This document shows positions 19,479 to 28,049 of a stretch of DNA of 64,000 nt, one piece after another. The stretch covers positions 856,930-920,929 of the forward strand of contig CAVQEH010000004.1 in the NCBI GenBank assembly GCA_963711455.1, in the 5' to 3' direction. Under the pieces are notes generated by a model. It was not told where the DNA came from and made no database searches. It was given only the letters and a program-made list of their open reading frames with translations. A program made the position numbers and the translations under genes. The DNA is from DATFVA01 sp963711455 (GTDB lineage: Bacteria; Bacteroidota; Ignavibacteria; Ignavibacteriales; Ignavibacteriaceae). Position 1 is the stretch's first letter. Every line of letters starts with the position of its first letter.

Positions 19479-19936
19479 TGAAATACGTTTTCGATTCGGG
19501 ACCTTTTATTGACTGTCGATATTATTTTCCTAGTGTATTTAAATCATATTGGAATAAATTAAATCAACTTGCTCAAAACAGAGAGATTATTTCTGTAAGA
19601 GAGGTCTATAATGAAATATTACAAGGAAGTGATATCATATCAGAATGGGTAAATCAAAATGAAAATATCTTTGAACCTCCAACTGAAGAAGAATTCAATA
19701 TAGTTAAGGATATATTATCAAAACATAAAGAACTAATTAGGTTGATGAGCTTTAATGCTGGAACGCCGGTTGCGGATCCATTTATTATTGCTAAAGCCAA
19801 AGCAAATGGCTTATCCGTAGTTACACAAGAAGTTTACAGGGAAAATGCACATAAAATTCCTAATATTTGCAGGTAGCTTAATGTTTCACATATTACTCTT
19901 GAAGAATTTATGATCAATGAGGGCTGGGAATTTTAA
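19478..19936 (+). pseudogene. DUF4411 PIN-like toxin with an in-frame amber stop
   Basis: The first 132 codons encode MKYVFDSGPFID, EVYNEILQGSD and VADPFIIAKAKANGLSVVTQE, the pattern of DUF4411, a PIN-like family of presumed RNase toxins; Asp6, Glu and the late Asp would be metal ligands. A TAG at 19874-19876 ends the frame after PNICR. The same frame then continues for 19 codons, LNVSHITLEEFMINEGWEF, before TAA at 19934, and this is the normal family C-terminus. So the gene is full-length except for one nonsense codon. It starts inside the stop codon of the HTH-ImmA gene. Confidence 0.82.
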
Positions 19937-20011
19937 TAGTAGGTTCGACTATCATTTAATCTTGTCGCTTTGCTTTTAAACCTGAAAATAGTTTTTCCTA
20001 GTTCCTATTTA

Positions 20012-20107
20012 ACAATAAAAAAACCCAGCCAAAAGACTGGGATTTTTATTAGTAGCGGGGGCAGTCCGCCGCGGCGGTCCGCCGAAGGCGGAGAACCTAC
20101 AACCTTC
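20012..20107. repeat. Duplicated tRNA-fMet 3' end with terminator (island left end, attL)
   Basis: Bases 20012-20064 match 27397-27449 at 52 of 53 positions (only 20048 differs), covering the tRNA transcription terminator and the last bases of tRNA-fMet. Bases 20093-20107 then match 27455-27469 (GAACCTACAACCTTC). Between them, the tRNA T-arm bases GACTT are replaced by a 28-base GC-rich palindrome (20065-20092). This is the displaced tRNA end expected when an element integrates into a tRNA gene. Confidence 0.85.
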
Positions 20108-20357
20108 ATTTCAAATTCAATTTTTCGTTTAAATATTCTCTTCCAACACCGGTTTTTAACCACTTCTCTCTCTTTAGTGCATCGGTTTTATTTTCAAACT
20201 CTTCTTTATAGACCAATTCCCACCCACTTCCTCTTTTTGTCCAGAAGGAAAGTGTTTTATTGTTGTGTTGCTTTAAACGTAACTCTAAATCTTCAGTCAT
20301 CCCGGTATATTTTAACCCTTCTTTGCTTTTAACCACATATACATAAAACTTAGTCAT
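20106..20357 (-). CDS. Small GIY-YIG nuclease-domain protein
   Basis: An 83-residue protein consisting only of a GIY-YIG domain: VYVVKS and KYTGMT supply the two sheet motifs, with the conserved Arg in LELRLKQHN and Glu in DALKREKWLK. It resembles the short YhbQ/UvrC-N-like ORFs widespread in Bacteroidota, which are presumed DNA nucleases of unknown target. Its TGA stop (20106-20108) overlaps the last bases of the tRNA-derived repeat, so the ORF abuts the island boundary exactly. It may be part of the element or a separate insertion into the tRNA scar. Confidence 0.85.
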   Translation of the reverse strand: MTKFYVYVVKSKEGLKYTGMTEDLELRLKQHNNKTLSFWTKRGSGWELVYKEEFENKTDALKREKWLKTGVGREYLNEKLNLK

Positions 20358-20570
20358 ACTTTAAAATAAAAAAGTCCTTGAAAAACAGATTTTTTTTTAA
20401 TGTGAATCAAAATGAAATATGACCTAAAATAGTTATGATTAAAAGCTCTATTCTAAATATTTAATAAAATTTCTCCAAAATTCCATTCACTTCATCTCAT
20501 CATTTTTCACTTTATTTCGATAATAATTGTTACTATCTTGTTACTCATAATTTAGGGTAAACAAAATATT

Positions 20571-21608
20571 ATGCGTGTTGCTTTAAGATCAAAGAAACTA
20601 GCTGATGGCTCTAAGTCTCTTTATTTAGATATATACGTTAAAGGATTAAGAAGCTATGAGTTCTTAGGCATCAAACTAATTAAAAATGATCCCAATAGAA
20701 AACACAAACTGCAATTCGCTGAAGGTAAACGAGCTAAAAGAGAATTGGAGTTAATGGCAAACTATCACGATGTTCCTAGAAACTTCAATGGCGATGATGA
20801 CTTCTTAGAATATTTTAAAAATAATGCAACCGATGCATCATTTACATCTATTTATAACAGTTTCAATACATTTGTAAAGCATAAAACAATTAAAGGGAAA
20901 CTACCATTTAAACTTATTTCCGAAAAACTAATTGAGGACTACAAAACTTATTTAATAAGCAAACATAAAAATTCTACCGCTTGGATCTATTTAATTAAAC
21001 TAAAAACGATCCTAAATAAAGCTATTAAAGATAGAATAATTGAAAAAAGCCCTGGGAAATTTATAAGTATAAGAAGAGATGAAATTGATAAAGTTTTCTT
21101 GACTGAGGAGGAACTTAAGACTCTAGTTAAAACCGACTCAGAGAATATTGAAATTAAAAAAGCATATTTGTTTTCCTGTTTTACAGGTTTAAGAATTTCA
21201 GATGTTAAAAGTTTAACGTGGTCACAAATTCAAGAGAATAAATTGTTTTTTCGGCAGAAGAAAACTAAAGGATTAGAATATTTACCCTTAGCAAAAACAG
21301 CAATTAAATATTTATATCTGAATATCGATAAAAATAATATTAAACAAGATGAAAAGGTGTTTAAACTTAGCTTTGAAAAAAGTATAAACAATGCCTTAAG
21401 AGACTGGGTAACAAAAGCTGAAATTAATAAATATTTAACATTTCATTCAGCTAGACATACATTTGCAACATTGTCACTTAGTTATGGGATTGATTTATAT
21501 ACCCTGAGTAAAATGATGGGACATAAATCAATAAAAATGACAGAAATTTATGCAAGGATAATTAATAAGACCGCAGAGGAAGCAATTGCAAAACTTCCAG
21601 AATTATAA
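20571..21608 (+). CDS. Tyrosine recombinase / phage-type integrase
   Basis: A 345-residue protein with an N-terminal arm-binding region, a SAM-like core-binding domain (residues 90-165) and a catalytic domain. Active-site residues are visible: Arg208 in TGLRISD, His292 and Arg295 in HSARHTF, His318 in MMGHKSI, and the nucleophile Tyr327 in EIYARI. It lies 460 bases inside the left tRNA-derived repeat and should catalyse integration at the tRNA-fMet 3' end. A terminator-like hairpin follows 70 bases after the stop. Confidence 0.93.
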   Translation: MRVALRSKKLADGSKSLYLDIYVKGLRSYEFLGIKLIKNDPNRKHKLQFAEGKRAKRELELMANYHDVPRNFNGDDDFLEYFKNNATDASFTSIYNSFNTFVKHKTIKGKLPFKLISEKLIEDYKTYLISKHKNSTAWIYLIKLKTILNKAIKDRIIEKSPGKFISIRRDEIDKVFLTEEELKTLVKTDSENIEIKKAYLFSCFTGLRISDVKSLTWSQIQENKLFFRQKKTKGLEYLPLAKTAIKYLYLNIDKNNIKQDEKVFKLSFEKSINNALRDWVTKAEINKYLTFHSARHTFATLSLSYGIDLYTLSKMMGHKSIKMTEIYARIINKTAEEAIAKLPEL

Positions 21609-22059
21609 AAGAAACAATAAGACTATGAAAATTATTTTTCCCCCGAAGCTTAAAGAATGTGTTTTGAGTAGAGGGAAAGATGCAACCCCGAACGAAGTGA
21701 GCTTGTATAGGGTTGCATCTTTTTCTATACGACATATCTTTTATTAAGCAAAGGGGGAAAGAGGAGAAAAACAATGGATAGAAAAAAAACAATATTGATA
21801 ATGAACTTTACTACTGGAGATTTTAGACACGACACTTTAATACTATGATTTAATTAATGGATTTAAATTCTTTCCTAGATACTATCAATAGTCGTAGAAA
21901 TAATATGAGAATAATTTATGCTATAGATTGGGTGACTATTTATCGGATTTTTAATAAGGCATTTAATGAATTATTGGCTAAAATTGGTTAGAGTTAAACA
22001 TAGGGAAGAACTAAATGACTATAACTATATAACTAAATCAAATTTTACTGAATTCAATA
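21609..22059. other. Intergenic region after the integrase
   Basis: This 451-base AT-rich stretch holds a terminator-like hairpin near its left end (listed separately). The rest (21780-22050) contains only short broken frames and no recognisable gene. Confidence 0.5.
21679..21725 (+). terminator. Terminator of the integrase gene
   Basis: An 11-bp perfect stem (AGATGCAACCC, 21679-21689, with 21710-21720) closes a 20-base loop and is followed by a T-run to 21725. It is a typical rho-independent terminator. Confidence 0.78.
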
Positions 22060-22478
22060 ATGTATAAACTATTTTTTGGAATATTTATAATTATTCAGAA
22101 CAAAGAGTTATTAAAAAAAAGTTCATCAATTGAATTAGATAAACTAATCAACAAAGAATGGCTTAAAATAATAAATCAAGTTTTTGAAATGCTTTATGCT
22201 CAATCATCATTAGCGAATCTAAATAATGAGAAGGTTGAAAAGCTATTGCAATGGGCTAAAAAAATGGGTGGGAGAAAGATACAAAGAAGTAAAGATTAAA
22301 AATATACGATGAGGTTATTTCTAAATACGATGAAGAACAAAAGAAGAAATCTCCAAGAAAATTGAGGTCAATTACTTTCGAAATATTAAGAAAGTATCAT
22401 ATATACGATACAAAAAAACAGGAAAATTATTATAAAAGTATATCAAAGTATATTAAAAAAATATCGCCTAGAAGTTAG
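22060..22478 (+). pseudogene. Helical protein of unknown function, apparently frameshifted
   Basis: The first 79 codons read as a Lys-rich helical protein ending KKMGGRKIQRSKD. Removing one A from the A-run near 22260 and another near 22300 gives a continuous product running through KKWVGERYKEVKIKIYDEVIS to KKISPRS at 22478, about 138 residues. The first frame alone starts without a clear ribosome site. No family was recognised. Whether it is decayed or an assembly artefact cannot be decided from sequence alone. Confidence 0.4.
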
Positions 22479-22482
22479 GCGA
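22463..22482. repeat. Small hairpin, possible terminator
   Basis: ATCGCCT (22463-22469) pairs with AGGCGAT (22476-22482) over a 6-base loop at the end of the preceding gene. A second weaker GGGCGATA element follows at 22502-22510. There is no T-run. Confidence 0.35.
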
Positions 22483-22525
22483 TAAACTATCGCTTAACCC
22501 TCGGGCGATAATCTAGTAAATAAAT

Positions 22526-22557
22526 TAACTCCAGTTAAACATAATGAACTGGAGTTA
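22526..22557 (+). promoter_or_regulatory. Perfect inverted repeat covering the ribosome site of the HTH gene
   Basis: TAACTCCAGTT (22526-22536) and AACTGGAGTTA (22547-22557) form a perfect 11-bp stem with a 10-base loop, three bases before the ATG at 22561. The GGAG at 22551-22554, the presumed Shine-Dalgarno sequence, lies in the right arm. As DNA it is a symmetric operator candidate for the HTH protein it precedes; as RNA it could hide the ribosome site. Confidence 0.65.
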
Positions 22558-22560
22558 AAA

Positions 22561-22866
22561 ATGTCCCTCGTATCCAATTCTAAAGTTTTCGAACTTTTAG
22601 AAGAAATAAAAACCAACCTCAATTATCAGACTAGTGAGTTTATAAACATTGTGGAAGCCTCAAGTTATTTAAGGCTTAAGAAATCCTATATCTACAACCT
22701 TGTCTATAAAAATAAAATCCCATTTTATAAACCAACCGGTAAGAAATTATTATTCAAGAAATCTGAATTAAATAAATGGATTGAAGAATCTAGAATTGAC
22801 ACGGTAGAAGAATATTCTAAAAAGCTAGAGAATATCGATAATTCAGATGCCTCTCTTGACAAGTAA
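22561..22866 (+). CDS. Excisionase-family helix-turn-helix protein
   Basis: A 101-residue protein. Residues 26-75 match the HTH_17/excisionase pattern (INIVEASSYLRLKKSYIYNLVYKNKIPFYKPTGKKLLFKKSELNKWI), a winged helix used by excisionases and plasmid copy-control regulators. It sits 18 bases before the Rep gene and is probably co-transcribed. It could direct excision together with the integrase, or regulate Rep. The perfect palindrome over its ribosome site is a natural target for self-control. Confidence 0.85.
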   Translation: MSLVSNSKVFELLEEIKTNLNYQTSEFINIVEASSYLRLKKSYIYNLVYKNKIPFYKPTGKKLLFKKSELNKWIEESRIDTVEEYSKKLENIDNSDASLDK

Positions 22867-22884
22867 GAAACAAGTGGGGCAAAT

Positions 22885-23643
22885 GTGCAAAACTCTAATA
22901 AATCTTTGAAAGCAAAGAGAAAGTATAAAAAGGCTTTATCAATGGACACAGCGATAAAAATAAAGGTGTTTGTTGACAACAATTTCCCTGATGATGAAAA
23001 AATGATAAAGAGAATGGTTCGGCAAATAATGTGTGGAAATAGATTAGAACTATATGATAATGATGTAGTCAAAACTTGGTTTTGTAAGCAAAAAACCTGT
23101 TTAGTTTGCAACTCAATACGACTGGCAAAATTTTTAGATAAATCCTTAGATCATATAAATAAAACCGGTCATACCCTCTTCCATATGGTTTTAACTGTCA
23201 GAAATCCATCTATAAATGATTTAAAAGAAACAATAGATAGAATGTATGGTTTTTTCAAAAACTCTTCCCTAAAGAAGGATACAAGGTATAAACAGCTAAA
23301 TAAGAAAATAATGTTTATCAGAAGTTTTGAAGCAACACTTAACGAAGAAAATAAAACTTTTCATATTCACTTTCATATTTTAATCGCAGGCACGAATGAG
23401 AAAGAAATTAAAGAATATGGAGAATTAATAATTAATTATTGGATTAAATACTTTGGCGAGAAAGCAAATATGAAAGCTCAATATTTGGAAGAACAGAAAA
23501 AAAGTGCCCTAGAGAATTTTAAATACCTATTTAAAATCAATGATATTTCAGAATCAAATATTAGGATGCTATATCATTTATTAAAAGCTACTGAAGGGAG
23601 GAGATTGTTTACAGCCAAAAACTTACCAAAGAATAAAATTTAA
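22885..23643 (+). CDS. HUH-type rolling-circle replication initiator (Rep_1-like)
   Basis: The product has a Cys pair (CKQKTCLVC) at about residues 70-78, motif 1 FHMVLTVRN, the metal-binding HUH motif FHIHFHIL (His160, 162, 164) and a motif-3-like segment ALENFKYLF whose Tyr214 is the likely nicking residue. These are the marks of plasmid Rep_1 proteins that start rolling-circle replication. The start is a GTG. The frame ends at 23643, but a neighbouring frame continues NLKDELSELKVND to WLSPSSGEIFVQDSDLNF at 23786, so the C-terminus has probably been lost to a one-base shift in an A-run. It may be a relic of replication capacity. Confidence 0.8.
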   Translation: MQNSNKSLKAKRKYKKALSMDTAIKIKVFVDNNFPDDEKMIKRMVRQIMCGNRLELYDNDVVKTWFCKQKTCLVCNSIRLAKFLDKSLDHINKTGHTLFHMVLTVRNPSINDLKETIDRMYGFFKNSSLKKDTRYKQLNKKIMFIRSFEATLNEENKTFHIHFHILIAGTNEKEIKEYGELIINYWIKYFGEKANMKAQYLEEQKKSALENFKYLFKINDISESNIRMLYHLLKATEGRRLFTAKNLPKNKI

Positions 23644-23786
23644 AAGATGAATTGAGCGAATTGAAGGTTAATGATATTGAAGATGCAGAGAGAATAGATA
23701 CTTTTTATTATAAAAAAGATTATTCGAATTGGTTAAGTCCATCGTCCGGGGAGATCTTTGTTCAAGATAGTGATTTGAATTTTTAA

Positions 23787-24106
23787 AAAACGAAAACACA
23801 GAAAAAAGAAATTATAAAGAGTTAGCTTATTTCTTTAATAAAGAAAGTGAAAAAATGAAAAAGAAATAAAATGATAATTCTTGCGTTCATACAAATCAAG
23901 AAAAATTGCTAATATTCTGTTCAATCACACCTCAAATAAATCGAAAAACACTCCGAAAATATTTATATTCATTCAAAAACAAGTAAATTTTAGCTAAAAT
24001 TATGTAAATTTTCGTAATATTATTGTAAAATAATAGTAATATTTTATGAAAATTGATTTGTAATTGGAATATTCTTGTTCATAGTTTGTTTATTTTATGT
24101 TAATTT
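23787..24106. other. AT-rich region upstream of the restriction-modification gene
   Basis: This stretch contains no gene. It has the perfect 16-base palindrome AATTTTAGCTAAAATT (23986-24001), flanked by two copies of GTAAATTTT, and a looser inverted repeat at about 24016-24044. These may be promoter/operator elements for the downstream enzyme, which lacks a separate controller gene. Confidence 0.45.
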
Positions 24107-27100
24107 ATGACAAAAAAATACTTATCAAATTTATTTAAGGCTTATCAAAAAGGCGATGCAAGAGAAGAATCTTATTATAAACATCTTGCAGATTTTATTA
24201 CAGCATATTCTGAATCTGAACGGAAAAAGAAAATTGATGTAACCATTCTTCCGAAAAAGACAGAAGCCGGTAATCCCGATTTTAGAATTTGGGACGGAAG
24301 ACAAAAAATAATAGGTTACATTGAAGCAAAAGATTTAGGCGTTGACCTTGACAGAATTGAAGACAGCGAACAACTTGAAAGATATTTATCAACTTTCCCA
24401 AATGTTATTTTAACAAACTTCACAGAGTTTCGTTTATATAGGAACGGAGAGCGAATTGAAAAAATATCAATTGCTCGTCCTTTTGTTATTAAAAAACTTT
24501 CCACAGTTCCGCCTCTTGAAAACGAAGATAAATTATTTGAACTGCTCGAAAGATTTTTAGACTTTTCACTTCCCAAAACTTACACCGCCAAAACTCTTGC
24601 GGTTGAACTTGCAAAAAGAACAAAGTTTTTGAAAGATGAAATTGTAAGCGAAGAATTAAAACTCGGCACAAAATCAATTCACGGTTTTTATGATGCTTTT
24701 AAAGAGTTTTTAATTGCCGGAATAAATGAAAGTGAATTTGCCGATCTTTATTCTCAAACAATTACTTACGGTTTGTTCGCCGCTCGTCTCCGTGCAGAAA
24801 AAGATTTTAACAGAAAACTTGCTTATTCATATATTCCAAAATCTATCGGAATTTTAAGAGATGTTTTCAAGTTTATTTCTTTGGAAGATTTGCCTCAACA
24901 GATGGAAATAATAATTGATGATATTGCGGAAGTCCTTAATGTTGCAGATGCAAAGAAGATTCTCGATCAATATTATCACGAAGGTAAAGGAAGCGATCCG
25001 GTTTTACATTTTTACGAAACATTCCTTTCGGTTTATGATCCCAAGACAAGAGAAAAGCGAGGCGTTTATTACACGCCCGAACCTGTCGTATCCTTTATCG
25101 TTCGCTCGCTTCACCAAATTCTTAAAGATAAGTTTAATATTTCTGACGGACTTGCTTCAAAGAACGTAACTTTACTCGATCCTGCCGGTGGAACTCTTAG
25201 CTTTTTAGCAAAAGCAATTGAAACAGCAGTTGAAGAATTTGAAGGCAAATACGGCAAAGGTGCGGTAAAAACATTTCTAAAAGATCAGATTCTTCAAAAC
25301 TATTATGCATTTGAATTGATGATGGCTCCTTATGCAATCGGGCATATGAAAATGTCTTTCCTATTGGAAGAACTTGGCTACAGAATGGAAGATGATGAGC
25401 GTGTAAAATATTATTTGACCAACACCCTGGAAATGAAAGAACTTGATGAATCTAAATTTCCCGGAATGTCTTCACTCTCTCACGAAAGCCACGAAGCCGG
25501 AAAAGTAAAAAAGCAAGTTCCTATTCTTGTTATTCTTGGTAATCCGCCTTATTCCGGGCATTCATCTAATACCGGCGAATGGATTTCTAATGTAATTCAA
25601 GAATACTATCAAGTTGATGGGAAACCACTTGGAGAAAAAAATCCTAAATGGCTTCAAGATGATTATGTTAAGTTCATCCGCTTTTCACAGTGGAAAATTG
25701 ATGAAGCCGGAGAAGGTGTTTTAGGTTTTATTACAAACCACAGCTATCTCGATAATCCAACATTTAGAGGAATGCGCCAATCATTAATGAACAGCTTTGA
25801 TGAAATTTATATTCTTGATTTACACGGTAATAGCTTGCGGAAAGAAAAAGCAACTGACGGAAGCAAAGACGAAAATGTTTTTGATATAAGGCAAGGTGTG
25901 GCTATTGCATTTTTTATTAAGCACAAGAAATCAAAATCAAAGTCAATCTTTCATCAAGAAATTTTCGGATTAAGAGAAACCAAATATGATTGGCTGAATA
26001 AACACAATATTAAAAATTCAAAATGGAATAAACTTGACCCGAAAAGTGAACATTATTTGTTCATTGAAATGGATCGGAATCTTCAATTCAAATACTCTGA
26101 TTATATTTTGTTGAATGAAATATTCCCGCTAAATAATACTGGAATAGTTACAAAAAGAGACTCTTTTGTAATTGGATTTAATAAAAATGAAATAAATCAA
26201 AGAATCAGAATTTTTTCAGATAAATCCTTATCTGATGAGTTTGTTTCAAAAAGTTTGAAACTTCCATTAAGGGATAAAGATAAATGGAATTTGCCTGAAG
26301 CAAGAACGCAGTTTTATAACAATAAAGAATTAGAAAATTATTATACTCATATTCAATATCGTCCTTTCGACAAGAAGTGGATATTTTATCATCCAACATT
26401 GGTTGCAAGAAGAGTTGAAAAGGTTATGATTCATCTTCTGCAAGATAATCTTGCCATTTGTGTCGGGCGTAAAGGAAGTGTTACTGGTTCAAATAATTAT
26501 GATATTGTTTTTATTGCTGAGAATATTGTTGATCTCAATTTATTTAGAAGGGGTGGTGAACTGGTTTTCCCTCTCTATGTTTATTCAGATTTAAGTAAAA
26601 AAGATTTGTTCAGCGAACACGAAACCGGCGAGAAAAAGCCAAATATAAAAACGGAATTGTTTGAAGAACTTAAAACCAACTTCAAAAAAGAAGTAACACC
26701 AGAAGAAATATTTTATTACATATACGCCGTTCTTTACAGCAACATCTACCGCACAAAATATGCAGAGTTTTTAAAGATAGATTTCCCTCGTGTTCCGTTC
26801 ACTAAAGATTATAAACTCTTTATTCAACTCGGCAAACTTGGTAAACAACTTGCAGATTTGCATTTGCTTAAATCAAAAGAATTGGATAAGACTATTTCTA
26901 AATTCCCAATTGACGGAAACAACAAAGTAGAAAAGCCAAAATATGAAAATGATAAAGTCTGGATAAACAAAGAACAATATTTTGACGGAATAAAAGAAGA
27001 AGTTTGGCAATATCAGATTGGTGGTTATCAAGTCTGTGAGAAATGGTTAAAAGACAGAAAAGGCAGAACGCTTACTTTAGACGAAATAAAAACCTATTGT

Positions 27101-27184
27101 AAAATTGTAACTGCACTTTCAAAGACAATTGAGATTCAAAATGAAATAGATAAATATTTTGTAAGTGCTGAAAAATCAATTTAA
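24107..27184 (+). CDS. Single-chain restriction-modification enzyme, Type IIG/ISP-like
   Basis: A 1025-residue fusion. The N-terminus has a PD-(D/E)xK nuclease site (Asp58 in NPDF, Glu73-x-Lys75 in IEAKD). The central N6-adenine methyltransferase has motif I DPAGGT (358-363) and motif IV NPPY (479-482). The C-terminal part is the specificity region, ending in the ISP-type segment VWQYQIGGYQVCEKWLKDRKGR. It should recognise, methylate and cut DNA from one polypeptide. Type ISP enzymes carry a helicase between nuclease and methyltransferase, but the 280 residues here have no helicase motifs, so it is shorter than LlaGI-like enzymes. It is the island's likely cargo. Confidence 0.9.
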   Translation: MTKKYLSNLFKAYQKGDAREESYYKHLADFITAYSESERKKKIDVTILPKKTEAGNPDFRIWDGRQKIIGYIEAKDLGVDLDRIEDSEQLERYLSTFPNVILTNFTEFRLYRNGERIEKISIARPFVIKKLSTVPPLENEDKLFELLERFLDFSLPKTYTAKTLAVELAKRTKFLKDEIVSEELKLGTKSIHGFYDAFKEFLIAGINESEFADLYSQTITYGLFAARLRAEKDFNRKLAYSYIPKSIGILRDVFKFISLEDLPQQMEIIIDDIAEVLNVADAKKILDQYYHEGKGSDPVLHFYETFLSVYDPKTREKRGVYYTPEPVVSFIVRSLHQILKDKFNISDGLASKNVTLLDPAGGTLSFLAKAIETAVEEFEGKYGKGAVKTFLKDQILQNYYAFELMMAPYAIGHMKMSFLLEELGYRMEDDERVKYYLTNTLEMKELDESKFPGMSSLSHESHEAGKVKKQVPILVILGNPPYSGHSSNTGEWISNVIQEYYQVDGKPLGEKNPKWLQDDYVKFIRFSQWKIDEAGEGVLGFITNHSYLDNPTFRGMRQSLMNSFDEIYILDLHGNSLRKEKATDGSKDENVFDIRQGVAIAFFIKHKKSKSKSIFHQEIFGLRETKYDWLNKHNIKNSKWNKLDPKSEHYLFIEMDRNLQFKYSDYILLNEIFPLNNTGIVTKRDSFVIGFNKNEINQRIRIFSDKSLSDEFVSKSLKLPLRDKDKWNLPEARTQFYNNKELENYYTHIQYRPFDKKWIFYHPTLVARRVEKVMIHLLQDNLAICVGRKGSVTGSNNYDIVFIAENIVDLNLFRRGGELVFPLYVYSDLSKKDLFSEHETGEKKPNIKTELFEELKTNFKKEVTPEEIFYYIYAVLYSNIYRTKYAEFLKIDFPRVPFTKDYKLFIQLGKLGKQLADLHLLKSKELDKTISKFPIDGNNKVEKPKYENDKVWINKEQYFDGIKEEVWQYQIGGYQVCEKWLKDRKGRTLTLDEIKTYCKIVTALSKTIEIQNEIDKYFVSAEKSI

Positions 27185-27292
27185 CTTTCCCCTAAAGAAT
27201 TTTTAATTATTTGTTACTATTCTGTTATTTAATATATATTAACTTATTTAATTACAATAAGTTATGGAGATTATCATAACTTTAAAATAAAA

Positions 27293-27317
27293 AAAGACTG
27301 GGTTAAACTCAGTCTTT
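27293..27317. terminator. Terminator-like hairpin attached to a partial tRNA-end copy
   Basis: AAAGACTG (27293-27300) pairs perfectly with CAGTCTTT (27310-27317), with T and A runs on both sides. It can end the restriction-modification transcript on the plus strand, and on the minus strand it sits where the tRNA terminator sits in the intact copy. Confidence 0.7.
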
Positions 27318-27334
27318 TTCTTAGTAGCGGGGGC
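27315..27334. repeat. Third, partial copy of the tRNA-fMet 3' end
   Basis: Twenty bases are identical to 27428-27447 (the last bases of the tRNA and the start of its terminator). Then the sequence diverges into a short GC-rich region with its own small palindrome (ATCCGTAAACGGAT, near 27345). It indicates an earlier insertion or excision at the same tRNA. Confidence 0.65.
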
Positions 27335-27408
27335 CGCGCCTTCATCCGTAAACGGATTCCGGGGGTAAACAGGACGCAAATCTCTTCCCTGTTACCACAA
27401 TAAAAAAA

Positions 27409-27426
27409 CCCAGCCAAAAGACTGGG
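27409..27426 (-). terminator. Terminator of tRNA-fMet
   Basis: On the minus strand, CCCAGTC and GGCTGGG pair (one G-U pair) across TTTT, followed by a run of seven T. It lies 12 bases beyond the tRNA 3' end. The same terminator is duplicated at the left end of the island. Confidence 0.85.
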
Positions 27427-27437
27427 ATTTTTCTTAG

Positions 27438-27510
<73 letters not shown>

Positions 27511-27697
27511 ATATAAATTTTAGACCGTAAATATAACCATTACCCACCGGGTTGTCAAATAAACTGGTATGTAAAAGGTTGTGATTTATGGGTAATACTG
27601 AGAATAAGCCGGATGTTTCCTTTAATCTTCTTAAACTCTTGGAAAAATGGAAATAACCACTATTTTAGTAATTAAAAATAATTAATAGGAGAAAACT

Positions 27698-28003
27698 ATG
27701 GAGATTCGTGCTGAGCATTTCCCGGATAAATCAGTAATAACAATAGATAAAAATAAATTAATTGGCGTTGAGAGTGAAACATTTCAGAAACTGGTACAGG
27801 AGTCAATCGATAAAGGGAGTAAGAATCTCTCAATCGATTTAACCAAGGTTGAATATATATCGAGCTGGGGAGTAGGTCTTCTTGTTCATGCTTATACCAG
27901 TTGCAAAAATAAAAACATTAATTTTAGTGTCAAAGGAGTTACTGACCACGTAATGAATGTTTTAAATCAATTAAAACTTACCGAGATCTTTAGTATTGTT
28001 TAA
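27698..28003 (+). CDS. STAS-domain protein (anti-sigma factor antagonist type)
   Basis: The 101-residue protein is a single STAS domain with the pattern NLSIDLTKVEYISSWGVGLLVHAYTSCKN. In SpoIIAA-like antagonists a serine just before the glycine in DSSG is phosphorylated; here the same position is Trp57 (SSWG), with Ser55 and Ser56 before it. So either another serine is used or the domain works without phosphorylation. The ribosome site AGGAGA is seven bases before ATG. No kinase or phosphatase partner is next to it. Confidence 0.85.
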   Translation: MEIRAEHFPDKSVITIDKNKLIGVESETFQKLVQESIDKGSKNLSIDLTKVEYISSWGVGLLVHAYTSCKNKNINFSVKGVTDHVMNVLNQLKLTEIFSIV

Positions 28004-28049
28004 TATATTCGAACAAATGTTTTCGTTTGTAGAATTCGGATAATGACCT

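Noticed and set aside
24915..25169. 84-codon frame inside the R-M gene
   Set aside because: Different frame within a strongly supported long gene, no motif.
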